Shown: piece after piece, positions 8,076 through 15,671 of the stretch | Numbering within the stretch: position 1 is the first letter of the stretch | Layout of the letters: each line of letters begins with the position of its first letter | NCBI GenBank assembly: GCA_030041045.1 | Contig: JASHOQ010000097.1 | Location: 1-64,000 of the forward strand | Source of the DNA: Acidobacteriaceae bacterium | GTDB taxonomy: Bacteria > Acidobacteriota > Terriglobia > Terriglobales > Acidobacteriaceae | Direction of reading: 5' to 3' | DNA length: 64,000 bases | Notes under the pieces: model-generated | Database searches by the model: none | Seen by the model: only the letters and a program-made list of their open reading frames with translations | What the model was told of the DNA's origin: nothing | Program-made: the position numbers and the translations under genes

Positions 8076-9677
8076 GTGTCTGCCTCCGGCCCATCTTCAA
8101 TCTCCCAGCCCGGCGCGGCCAATTCTTCGCTGGGGCAGGCGCCGGCGATGGCGCAGACGCTGGGCCTGTTCAGCTCCACGGCCATCGTGATCGGGTCGAT
8201 GATCGGGTCGGGCATCTACATTGTGGATGCCGACATTGCCCGCGGCGTAGACTCGCCGGCGCTCTACCTGGGCGCATGGTTGGTAACGGCGGTGCTCACG
8301 CTGATCGGCGCGTTGAGCTACGGGGAGCTGGCGGCCATGATGCCCCGCGCCGGCGGCCAGTATGTGTACCTGCGCGAGGCGCTGGGGCCGCTCTGGGGAT
8401 TCCTCTTCGGGTGGACGCTTTTCCTGGTGATCCAGACCGGGACCATCGCCGCGGTGTGCGTGGCCTTCGGCAAATTTCTCGGCGTGTTTTTCCCGTCGGT
8501 TTCCGCCACGCACTGGCTGTGGCACATTGCGCATGTGCCGGCGTGGCGCGTGGGGCCCATGGTGCTGGGCAACATGGAAATCGGCGTGAACACGGCGAAT
8601 CTTGCGGGCATCTGCGTGGTCGTGTTCCTCGCCATCGCCAATATCTTCGGGCTGAGACTGGGCGCGGCCATCCAGAACATTTTCACCTCGGCCAAGGCGC
8701 TTGCACTCGCGGCACTCATTCTGCTTACGTTCACCGTGGGTGTGAACGCGACCGCGTGGCATGCAAACTTTGGCGCGGGTCTGAGCCAGTTCTGGCGCAA
8801 TGCGGGCTGGCACGCGCAGCACCCGGTGCAGGTGGGCATGGGCGGGCCCACGGCGTGGGTGAACCTGCTGGTGATCCTGGCCGTAGTGCAGGTGGGCTCG
8901 CTGTTTTCCGCCGACGCGTGGAACAACATCACCTTTACCGCGGGTGAGGTGAAGAATCCCAAGCGCAATCTGCCGCTCTCGCTGATTCTGGGCACGGGTT
9001 TTGTGCTCACGGTGTATTTTCTGGTGTCGCTCGGGTACATGCTGGTGCTCCCCGTGCATGGCGATGCCGCAGGCGCCACGGCGCTGGCGCGCGGCATTCA
9101 GCATGCGTCAGAGGACCGCGTGGCCACGGCGGTGCTGGGGCAGATTTTTCCCGTGGGCGGCGCGGCGCTGATGGCGGCGGCCATCCTCATCTCCACCTTC
9201 GGCTGCGCCAACGGCATGACCCTGGCGGGCGCGCGCGTCTACTACGCCATGAGCCGTGACGGGCTGTTCTTCAAGTCAGTGGGCCGGCTGCACCCGCAAT
9301 ACAAGACCCCTGTGGCCGGGTTACTGGTGCAGGGGGCGTGGACGGTGTTCCTGTGCGTTTCCGGTTCATACAGCCAGCTGCTCGACTACATCATCTTTGC
9401 CGAGCTGGTGTTTTACATTCTCACCATCAGCTGCCTGTTTGTGCTGCGGGTCAAACAGCCAGCCGCGCCGCGGCCATATAAGGCGCTGGGTTACCCGCTT
9501 CTGCCCGTACTCTACATCGTGATGGCGGCGTGGATTTGTGGCGTATTATTGCGGTACAAGCCGCAATATACGTGGCCGGGACTGGCGCTGGTTCTCGTCG
9601 GCATTCCGGTGTACTGGATCCGGACGCGCATGACCGCAGCGCGAAGCCAAAGCGCAGAGGCAAGTTCAGTTCGATAG
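8076..9677 (+). CDS. APC-superfamily amino acid permease
   Basis: 533 residues from GTG 8076. About twelve membrane segments are visible, beginning with TLGLFSSTAIVIGSMIGSGI, the APC helix-1 pattern with its unwound G-S-G-I substrate-binding step. SYGELAAMMPRAGGQYVYLR is the conserved helix 2-3 loop and ARVYYAMSRDGLFFKSVGRL the loop before helix 9. The family moves amino acids, usually with protons, across the inner membrane; this member resembles the LAT/YfnA group. The start is uncertain: TTG 8022 falls in the end of an intergenic repeat and is less likely, and ATG 8148, just before helix 1, is another option. A second APC permease follows 88 bases later, which suggests a paired uptake locus. 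Confidence 0.88.
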   Translation: MSASGPSSISQPGAANSSLGQAPAMAQTLGLFSSTAIVIGSMIGSGIYIVDADIARGVDSPALYLGAWLVTAVLTLIGALSYGELAAMMPRAGGQYVYLREALGPLWGFLFGWTLFLVIQTGTIAAVCVAFGKFLGVFFPSVSATHWLWHIAHVPAWRVGPMVLGNMEIGVNTANLAGICVVVFLAIANIFGLRLGAAIQNIFTSAKALALAALILLTFTVGVNATAWHANFGAGLSQFWRNAGWHAQHPVQVGMGGPTAWVNLLVILAVVQVGSLFSADAWNNITFTAGEVKNPKRNLPLSLILGTGFVLTVYFLVSLGYMLVLPVHGDAAGATALARGIQHASEDRVATAVLGQIFPVGGAALMAAAILISTFGCANGMTLAGARVYYAMSRDGLFFKSVGRLHPQYKTPVAGLLVQGAWTVFLCVSGSYSQLLDYIIFAELVFYILTISCLFVLRVKQPAAPRPYKALGYPLLPVLYIVMAAWICGVLLRYKPQYTWPGLALVLVGIPVYWIRTRMTAARSQSAEASSVR

Positions 9678-9765
9678 AAAAAATCCGCGTCAATCGCCAA
9701 TCAAGAGCCGGGAACGAAGCACGCGCACGAGGAAGATAAGGGAAGAACCAAGCGGGGAGGACTGG

Positions 9766-11268
9766 ATGCCGGGCAAACTATTTGCCACCAAGCCCATCAA
9801 GACGATCCTGGCCGAAGCCAATGAGGCCCACGAGCACACGCTCAAGCGCGCGCTGGGGCCCATCAATCTGATCACCATCGGCATCGGCGGCATCATCGGC
9901 GCGGGCATCTTTGTGCTCACAGGCACTGCGGCGGCGCAGTTTGCCGGCCCCGCCATCGTCATCTCCTACATAATCGCCGGCATCGGCTGCATCTTTGCCG
10001 GCCTGTGCTACGCGGAGTTTGCCTCCATGCTGCCCATTGCCGGCAGCGCCTATACCTATGGCTACTCGACCATGGGCGAAATTGTGGCGTGGATCATCGG
10101 GTGGGCGCTGGTGCTGGAGTACGCCTTTGGCGCGGCTACGGTGGCCGTGGGCTGGAGCGGCTTTGTCAACAGCCTGGTCGGATTCTTCGGCGCCAAGCTG
10201 CCGTTCAATTCAACGCCGAAGGTGTCGTTTGCGCTCTTCGGGCATGCGATGTCCGCGCAGGTCGACCTGTTCGCGCTCGCGGCCATCGTGGTGATCACCA
10301 TCATCCTGGTGGTGGGCGTGCGCGAATCGGCAAACTTTACCAGCACGGCAGTGTTCATCAAGGTCTCCATCGTTCTGTTCTTCATTGGGCTGGCCGCGGT
10401 GTACGCATCGGGCCACTGGTCGCACATGGTGGCCAACTGGCATCCGTTCATTCCCAAAAACGCCGGGCACTTTGGAAAATACGGATGGTCGGGCATCATG
10501 CGCGGCGCGGGCGTGGTGTTCTTCGCCTATATCGGGTTCGACGCCGTTTCAACGGCGGCGCAGGAGGCGCGGAATCCGCAGAAGGACATGCCGTTCGGAA
10601 TCCTGGGATCGCTGCTCGTGTGCACGGTCCTCTACATTTTCGTAGCCGGTCTGCTGACAGGCATCAAGCCTTACACCACGCTGAATGTGGCGGCGCCAGT
10701 GGCTGACGGCGCGGCGGCGATCGGCGTGCGCTGGGGCGTGCTGCTCATCGATCTGGGCGCCATTGCCGGGCTGGCCTCGGTGATGCTGGTCATGCTTCTC
10801 GGTCAATCGCGCGTGCTCTACACCATGTCGCGCGACGGGCTGCTGTGGAGCTGGGTGGGCAAGCTGCATCCGCGCTTCTGCACTCCGTACATCACATCGA
10901 TCGTGGTGGGAATCTTCGCCGCGGGACTGGCGGCTTTCTTCCCGATTACGCTGCTGGGCGAGCTGGTGAGCCTGGGCACGCTGCTGGCGTTCACCATCGT
11001 CAGCCTGGGCGTTTGGGTGCTGCGCGTGCGCCATCCTGAGCTGCACCGGCCGTTCCGCACGCCGCTGGTGCCGCTGGTGCCCATCTGCGGCATGATCGTG
11101 TCGCTGGCGCTGATGGTGTCGCTCGACCGGCCGGCGTGGATCGGCTTCGGGAGCTGGCTGATCTTCGGGCTGATTATCTATTTCTCCTACAGCCGCAAGC
11201 ACAGCAGGGTGCAGCTGGCGCTGGCGAAGGGACCGGCACGAGAGCAAGGCGCGGCCCTCCGGCGCTAA
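9766..11268 (+). CDS. APC-superfamily permease, cationic amino acid transporter-like
   Basis: 500 residues with about twelve to fourteen membrane spans. The N-terminal cytoplasmic helix (TILAEANEAHEHTLKRALGP) and LITIGIGGIIGAGIFVLTG are typical of the CAT/YfnA branch, where L-K-R precedes helix 1. CYAEFASMLPIAGSAYTYGY is the conserved helix 2-3 region and GFDAVSTAAQEARNPQKDMP the helix 6-7 loop with its acidic residue. SRVLYTMSRDGLLWSWVGKL follows. It should import amino acids, possibly cationic ones. The start has a nearby AGGA sequence. It follows the previous permease in the same direction, but the two are only distantly alike and so are not a recent duplication. Confidence 0.92.
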   Translation: MPGKLFATKPIKTILAEANEAHEHTLKRALGPINLITIGIGGIIGAGIFVLTGTAAAQFAGPAIVISYIIAGIGCIFAGLCYAEFASMLPIAGSAYTYGYSTMGEIVAWIIGWALVLEYAFGAATVAVGWSGFVNSLVGFFGAKLPFNSTPKVSFALFGHAMSAQVDLFALAAIVVITIILVVGVRESANFTSTAVFIKVSIVLFFIGLAAVYASGHWSHMVANWHPFIPKNAGHFGKYGWSGIMRGAGVVFFAYIGFDAVSTAAQEARNPQKDMPFGILGSLLVCTVLYIFVAGLLTGIKPYTTLNVAAPVADGAAAIGVRWGVLLIDLGAIAGLASVMLVMLLGQSRVLYTMSRDGLLWSWVGKLHPRFCTPYITSIVVGIFAAGLAAFFPITLLGELVSLGTLLAFTIVSLGVWVLRVRHPELHRPFRTPLVPLVPICGMIVSLALMVSLDRPAWIGFGSWLIFGLIIYFSYSRKHSRVQLALAKGPAREQGAALRR

Positions 11269-11380
11269 AGTAGCTGTCGAGGACCTTTCTTGACTCAAAC
11301 TGGGACGGTAGTCGGCACGCTGTTCGCTTTTTGTCGTCCAGGCTTCCCTGACTTCGCTGATACTTCCTGCGGGGGCGATC

Positions 11381-11554
11381 ATGCCGCGCGGAAAAGCCCG
11401 CATCCTTGATATCCGGTTCGCTCAAGAGAATTTGGAAGAGCTGGTCGATGCGCTCAAGCCGGGAGAATGGTTCATCATTGCGGTGAATGGTAGGACTGCG
11501 GTGAAGGCGATTGCTCTGACCGAGGAAGAAATCGAGCAGCTCTCAAAAACCTGA
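11381..11554 (+). CDS. 57-residue antitoxin-like small protein
   Basis: A compact frame MPRGKARILDIRF... ending IEQLSKT. The part around residues 26-53 (PGEWFIIAVNGRTAVKAI, then LTEEEIEQL) resembles the core of Phd/YefM-type antitoxins, in which a beta strand with V-x-x-x-G-x-P-V is followed by L-x-x-E-E. GGGGGCG lies seven bases upstream as a modest ribosome site. A strong terminator begins directly at its stop codon, which supports a real transcribed unit. No toxin gene is next to it, so it may be a solitary antitoxin remnant or a small regulator. The family assignment is tentative. Confidence 0.5.
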   Translation: MPRGKARILDIRFAQENLEELVDALKPGEWFIIAVNGRTAVKAIALTEEEIEQLSKT

Positions 11555-11582
11555 AGGGGAACGGCGGTCCGTTCCCCCTTTG
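11555..11582. terminator. Rho-independent terminator, probably bidirectional
   Basis: AGGGGAACGG pairs with the facing CCGTTCCCC around a CGGT loop (nine pairs), followed by CTTTG on the plus strand. On the minus strand a TCAGGTTTTT tail follows the hairpin, so it can also end the bacilliredoxin transcript. Confidence 0.8.
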
Positions 11583-11612
11583 TCCATATGCGCAAAACGG
11601 CAGGAGGAAGAA

Positions 11613-12041
11613 CTACGCCGTGGCCTTGGTGCAGAGCTCGTCGAAGGCGCGCATGAGCTCCTCGGCGATCTGCTGCGCCGTGGCCTGCTCGATGACGTAG
11701 CGCTGCATCAGGTAGACCAGCTTGCTGTCGCGCAGAAGGGCGACCGCGGGCGAACTGGGCGGATTGCCTTCAAAGTAGCTGCGGACGCGCTCAGTGGCTT
11801 CGCGATCCTGGCCGGCGAAGACGGTGATCTTGTGGTCGGGCTGGCTGGCAGACTGGGCCAGCGCCAGACGCACGCCGGGGCGCATCTTGCCGGCGGCGCA
11901 TCCGCAGATCGAGTTCACCACCACCAGCGTGGTTCCGGGCTGGGCCAGGGCTGCGTCCACTTCCTCGGCCGTGCGGGTTTCCTCAATTCCGGCGCGGGTG
12001 AGCTCCTCGCGCATGGGAATCACCATCATTTCTGGATACAT
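11613..12041 (-). CDS. Bacilliredoxin (BrxA/BrxB, YphP/YqiW family)
   Basis: 142 residues from the ATG at 12041, chosen because GGAGG lies nine bases upstream and MYPEMMVIPMREEL is the family's usual start. It has the hallmark C46-G-C48 active site in VNSICGCAAGK, a thioredoxin-fold protein's redox motif. Later segments (VFAGQDREATERVRSYFEG, PSSPAVALLRDSKLVYLMQR) match the family throughout. Such proteins reduce mixed disulfides between proteins and low-molecular-weight thiols (bacillithiol in Firmicutes). In a Gram-negative host the thiol partner is uncertain. It is transcribed away from murB. Confidence 0.93.
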   Translation of the reverse strand: MYPEMMVIPMREELTRAGIEETRTAEEVDAALAQPGTTLVVVNSICGCAAGKMRPGVRLALAQSASQPDHKITVFAGQDREATERVRSYFEGNPPSSPAVALLRDSKLVYLMQRYVIEQATAQQIAEELMRAFDELCTKATA

Positions 12042-12183
12042 GTCTGCCTCCGGGCAGGAGATTGGTCTTTCCCCCATTTTACCCTTAGATGCCGCGCCGG
12101 GCACCTGGACGCGGGCGAATGCCGAGGCCGGAAACAAGCCGCGTCAGTTCGGCGCACTCTCCCCATGAGCTAACCTTGTTCCC

Positions 12184-13272
12184 ATGCTCCTCAGGGAAAA
12201 CGTGCCGCTTGCCCCCTACACCACGCTCGGAGTCGGCGGGCCAGCGCGGTGGTTTGCTGAGGCGACCAATGAAGATGAGATGGTGGCAGCGGCGGAATGG
12301 GCACGCAACCGCGGTGCGAAGCTATTGGTTCTCGGCGGCGGCAGCAACCTGGTGGTGGCGGATGCAGGCTTCGACGGGCTGGTGCTGCACGTGGCGCTGC
12401 GCGGCGTTGCCGCGCCTGATTCGGCGTTGGGTTTGAGCGATTGCGAGCAGCGGGTCTATCGGGCCGCTGCCGGTGAGGACTGGGACAGTCTGGTTGAGCG
12501 CACAGTTCTCGAGGGCTGCGCGGGATTCGAGTGTCTCGCCGGCATTCCCGGCACCGTGGGCGGAACGCCGGTGCAGAACGTGGGCGCGTACGGGCAGGAG
12601 GTGTCGGACGTGATCGAATGCGTGCGCGCCTATGATCGCAGCGCGCGCGCCTTTGTGGAGCTGGGTGCGGAGGAGTGTGGATTCTCGTATCGCCGCAGCC
12701 GGTTCAATACCGCCGACCGCGACCGGTTCATCGTAACCCGCGTGGACTACCGGCTCACGCCGGGCGGCGCGCCCACACTGCGCTACGCCGATGTGCAGCG
12801 CGCAATTGAAGTTGGGCGCCTGGCCGAGCGTTTGGATCGTCCGCCCACGCTGGCCGAAGTGGCCGCGACCGTGCGCCGGATTCGCCGGTCAAAAGGAATG
12901 TTGCTGGTCGAGGGCGATCCGGATTGCCGCAGCGCGGGAAGTTTCTTCAAGAATCCCATCGTCAGCGAACAGCTCTTTCAAGAAATTGCCGCAGTGAGCC
13001 CGACGGCTCCGCCGACGTTTTCGGCGGGAGCGGGAGCGGAGAACGAGGCAAGGGTCAAGATTCCTGCGGCGTGGCTGATCGAGCAGGCGGGCTTTCACAA
13101 AGGCTACGCGCTGGGCGCGGCGGCGATCTCTTCGAAGCACACCCTGGCGCTGGTGAACCGTGGCGGCGCGACGGCCGCGGAGATTCTCGTTCTCGCTGAC
13201 AAAATCCGCGACGCCGTCCAGGCGCGGTTCGGCATTGGTCTCGAGATGGAGCCGGTGCTGGCGGGGAAATAG
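12184..13272 (+). CDS. murB: UDP-N-acetylmuramate dehydrogenase
   Basis: 362 residues, the length of the E. coli-like type I MurB. This FAD enzyme reduces UDP-GlcNAc-enolpyruvate to UDP-MurNAc for peptidoglycan. The FAD-binding domain carries NTFG-equivalent YTTLGVGGPARWFAEA and LVLGGGSNLVVAD. The substrate domain has GFECLAGIPGTVGGTPVQNVGAYGQEV and the FSYRRSRFN motif of the type I group. SAGSFFKNPIV carries the catalytic serine, and AAWLIEQAGFHKGYALG with SSKHTLALVN completes the C-terminal domain. All expected motifs are intact. It is transcribed alone, away from other mur genes. Its 3' end faces modC across a short repeat. Confidence 0.96.
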   Translation: MLLRENVPLAPYTTLGVGGPARWFAEATNEDEMVAAAEWARNRGAKLLVLGGGSNLVVADAGFDGLVLHVALRGVAAPDSALGLSDCEQRVYRAAAGEDWDSLVERTVLEGCAGFECLAGIPGTVGGTPVQNVGAYGQEVSDVIECVRAYDRSARAFVELGAEECGFSYRRSRFNTADRDRFIVTRVDYRLTPGGAPTLRYADVQRAIEVGRLAERLDRPPTLAEVAATVRRIRRSKGMLLVEGDPDCRSAGSFFKNPIVSEQLFQEIAAVSPTAPPTFSAGAGAENEARVKIPAAWLIEQAGFHKGYALGAAAISSKHTLALVNRGGATAAEILVLADKIRDAVQARFGIGLEMEPVLAGK

Positions 13273-13280
13273 AGAAACGG

Positions 13281-13310
13281 CAGTAGGGAATAGGGAGTAG
13301 GGAACAGGAC
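13281..13310. repeat. TAGGGA-type short-period repeat
   Basis: Four units of the form (C/A)AGTAGGGAA or ATAGGGA in the convergent gap between murB and modC, belonging to the same family as the arrays at 25271 and 32171. It may serve as a loose structural element between convergent transcripts. Confidence 0.75.
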
Positions 13311-13330
13311 CCGGAGAACGAGGAAGAAAC

Positions 13331-14038
13331 TCATTCCAGGCGGCTCATCAAGCGTTTCCGCTCGCCGGCGAGAACCTCGGCCGCGGGACCAAAGGCAGCC
13401 TGGCGGCCTTCGCGTAGAAGCAGAACCTCGGCACCGGCGCTGAGGGCATCGCTCACATCGTGCGTGGCCAGGATGGTTTGGACGCCGTTTGCAGAGACCC
13501 ACTCCTTGAGCCGGTCGAGGAGGAGATCGCTCGCGGCTCCGTCGAGCGCAGAAAACGGCTCGTCGAGAAGAAGCAGCTTGGGCGCCGGTGCCAGGGCGCG
13601 GGCCAGCGCCACGCGCTGCGCCTGGCCGCCGGAGAGATCGTGGGGGCGCAGGCCGGCCAGCTCCGTTGCCGCAACCAGATGGAGCATCTCTTCCACGCGG
13701 CGCGCGCGGGCGGCGCGATCGAGGCTCTTGAGGCCGTAGGCGACATTGGCGGCCGCGGTCAGGTGAGGGAAGAGCGCCGGCTGCTGCGCCACCATACCGG
13801 TCCGGCGTTTTCCCGGAGCGAGCGACAGGCCGCGCTGCCCATCGGTGAGCAGGCGATTATTGAAGACCACGCGGCCAAGTCCGCGGAGACGATCCCGGTC
13901 GAAGCCGGCAAGCAGGCGCAGCAGTGTGGTTTTGCCTGCGCCGGAGGGTCCGAAGAGGACGGTCCACTCGGCGGCAAAGCGGCCCTCCACGCGGAGGTGA
14001 AAACTGCCGCGCCATGCATCGAGCTCAAACTCAAGCAC
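13331..14038 (-). CDS. modC: Molybdate ABC transporter, ATP-binding protein
   Basis: 235 residues, shorter than E. coli ModC because the C-terminal molybdate-binding (TOBE) domain is absent. It has Walker A GPSGAGKTT (about 30-38), Q-loop AQQPALFPHLT, signature LSGGQAQRVALARAL, Walker B LLLLDEP and switch His in ATHD. The GTG start at 14038 overlaps the end of modB by eight bases, so translation is probably coupled. It powers oxyanion uptake through ModB. The lack of the TOBE domain means no direct molybdate gating at this subunit. Tungstate or a related oxyanion cannot be excluded. Confidence 0.9.
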   Translation of the reverse strand: MLEFELDAWRGSFHLRVEGRFAAEWTVLFGPSGAGKTTLLRLLAGFDRDRLRGLGRVVFNNRLLTDGQRGLSLAPGKRRTGMVAQQPALFPHLTAAANVAYGLKSLDRAARARRVEEMLHLVAATELAGLRPHDLSGGQAQRVALARALAPAPKLLLLDEPFSALDGAASDLLLDRLKEWVSANGVQTILATHDVSDALSAGAEVLLLREGRQAAFGPAAEVLAGERKRLMSRLE

Positions 14039-14750
14039 GGCCGCGCGCTCCAGGTTCCTGCGTTTTCGGCTGCTGCGCTCTGGGTCCCTGCGCCCGGAAA
14101 TAAATGAGCGCCAGGGCGAGCACGCTCAGGCAGAGCAGGATGGCGGAGGTGCGCTCGGCAGCTCGGTAATCGAAGTTCTCCACCTGGTTGTAAAGCAGGA
14201 TGGAAAACGTGCGCGTAGAGCCGGGGATGTCGCCGCCCAGCATGAGCACAACGCCGAACTCGCCCACGGTATGAAGAAACGCAAGCACACCCGCGGTCAG
14301 GAAGGAGCGGCGTGCGAGCGGAACCAGCAGCGAGGCCGTCATGCGCGCCGGACTGGCGCCCAAAATGCGCGCGGCATCGAGGAGCGGCGATGGTACTGCG
14401 GCGAATCCCGCAACCAGCGGTTGCACGGCGAAGGGAAGGCTGTAAATCACGGAGCCCACGACGAGGCCGTCGAAGGAGAAGGCGAGCGGATGGCCGAGCA
14501 GGGCGGCAATGCCGCGGCCGAAGGCGGTGCGGGGGCCGAGCAGCACGAGAAGAAAGAAGCCGAGCACGGTGGGAGGAAGCACCAGCGGCAGCGTGGCCAG
14601 CGCTTCCACGGCAGCCAGCCAGCCCGTAGCGGCCGACTGCCGCGCGCGCCCGAGCACCAGCCAGGCCGAGAGTGGTATGGCCACGGCAAGAAGGATTGCC
14701 GTGGTGACGGTTGCCAGCCTGAGGGTGAGGAAGAACGCCTGCCAATCCAT
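14031..14750 (-). CDS. modB: Molybdate ABC transporter, permease
   Basis: 239 residues with about five or six membrane spans. The cytoplasmic EAA-like loop reads LLDAARILGASPARMTASLLVPLARR and contacts ModC. VLPPTVLGFFLLVLLG and HTVGEFGVVLMLGGDIPGSTRTFSI are characteristic of ModB/TupB permeases. It is the middle gene of modA-modB-modC. A palindromic repeat lies in the 89 bases between it and modA. The C-terminal tail is Gln/Pro-rich and probably dispensable. Confidence 0.93.
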   Translation of the reverse strand: MDWQAFFLTLRLATVTTAILLAVAIPLSAWLVLGRARQSAATGWLAAVEALATLPLVLPPTVLGFFLLVLLGPRTAFGRGIAALLGHPLAFSFDGLVVGSVIYSLPFAVQPLVAGFAAVPSPLLDAARILGASPARMTASLLVPLARRSFLTAGVLAFLHTVGEFGVVLMLGGDIPGSTRTFSILLYNQVENFDYRAAERTSAILLCLSVLALALIYFRAQGPRAQQPKTQEPGARGRA

Positions 14751-14789
14751 GAGCGCCAGTCAACAGACTACCGTTGAGCCTCGTACTTT

Positions 14790-14825
14790 CCCACCCAATT
14801 CGCAGAAAACGCGAAATGGATGGGG
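14790..14825. repeat. Palindromic CCCACCC...GGATGGGG element
   Basis: CCCACCC-AATTCGC faces GCGAAAT-GGATGGGG around an AGAAAAC loop in the modA-modB gap. With a few mismatches it folds into a stem of about twelve pairs. A CCCACCCTTGTCG half-copy occurs inside uvrA at about 28937. In the mod operon a hairpin here could stabilise the modA message or reduce expression of modBC. Confidence 0.65.
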
Positions 14826-14839
14826 CACCCGAAATCGAT

Positions 14840-15649
14840 CTAGCGAACCGGCGTGAGGCCGCTCTTGGCGAGCTGGGCCTGGACCGCGGGCGAAAGCAGA
14901 AACTCCAAGAATTTGTGGGCAGCGTCGCGCTGCGTGGATTTGCTCACGATGACGGCGCCCTGCTCGATGGGCGGATAAAGATCGCGCGGGACCACAAAGT
15001 AGCTGCCGCTTGAGGAGAGGCGCGGCGTGAACGCAGAAGTGAGCGAGATTAGACCGGCATCGGCGTTGCCGGAGTCGACAAACTGCGCCGCCTGCGCGAT
15101 GTTTTCCGCGGTCACGATACGCGGCTTGAGCGTGTCATAAAGCTTGAGGCTGGTGAGCGCGGCCACGGCAGCGCGGCCGTAGGGAGCGCGGTCGGGATTG
15201 GCGATGGCAAGGCGCTTCAGATCGGGATTGGAGAGCAGAGCAAGCGAGGGCGGCGGCAGATGCGAATCCTTGCGCGCCCACAGCACCAGCGTTCCGTACG
15301 CGTAGGGGACGGGTGTGGAGGAATCCGGCGCGTCCGCCACATGGGCATCGATGAGGCGCTGGGGAAAACCCATGTCGGCGGAGAGAAACAGGTCGAAGGG
15401 CGCGCCGTTTTCAATCTGCGTGGTGAGCATGGCGGAGGCCTGGTAAGTGGCATCGACGTGCACGCCGGTCTGCTGCTCGAATTGCGCCAGGATGGGCGGC
15501 AGCACCGGCTCGAGATCGGCGGCGGCGGCCACGCGCAGCGGCGTCTGCGCAGCGGTGGCACAGGGGAGAAGCAACGCGAACAGGAAAGGGAAAAATGGCG
15601 TTGGCAGGGACGCGCGCCATGATTTCGAGCGGAGCAAGATCCTGCGCAT
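14840..15649 (-). CDS. modA: Molybdate ABC transporter, substrate-binding protein
   Basis: 269 residues from the ATG at 15649. A signal peptide (LRSKSWRASLPTPFFPFLFALLLPCATAAQ, split here as basic start, hydrophobic core and AxA site) points to the periplasm. The mature protein starts TPLRVAAAADLEPVL, the ModA pattern, and NGAPFDLFLSADMGFP matches the second ligand loop. GNADAGLISLTS and LEFLLSPAVQAQLAKSGLTPV are also typical. It delivers molybdate (or tungstate) to ModBC. Its start is only 22 bases from the divergent thrC start, so the promoters must overlap the opposite genes' 5' ends. Longer upstream frames overlap thrC and are unlikely. Confidence 0.92.
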   Translation of the reverse strand: MRRILLRSKSWRASLPTPFFPFLFALLLPCATAAQTPLRVAAAADLEPVLPPILAQFEQQTGVHVDATYQASAMLTTQIENGAPFDLFLSADMGFPQRLIDAHVADAPDSSTPVPYAYGTLVLWARKDSHLPPPSLALLSNPDLKRLAIANPDRAPYGRAAVAALTSLKLYDTLKPRIVTAENIAQAAQFVDSGNADAGLISLTSAFTPRLSSSGSYFVVPRDLYPPIEQGAVIVSKSTQRDAAHKFLEFLLSPAVQAQLAKSGLTPVR

Positions 15650-15671
15650 ACCTGCTAGGCTAACACCAGGC

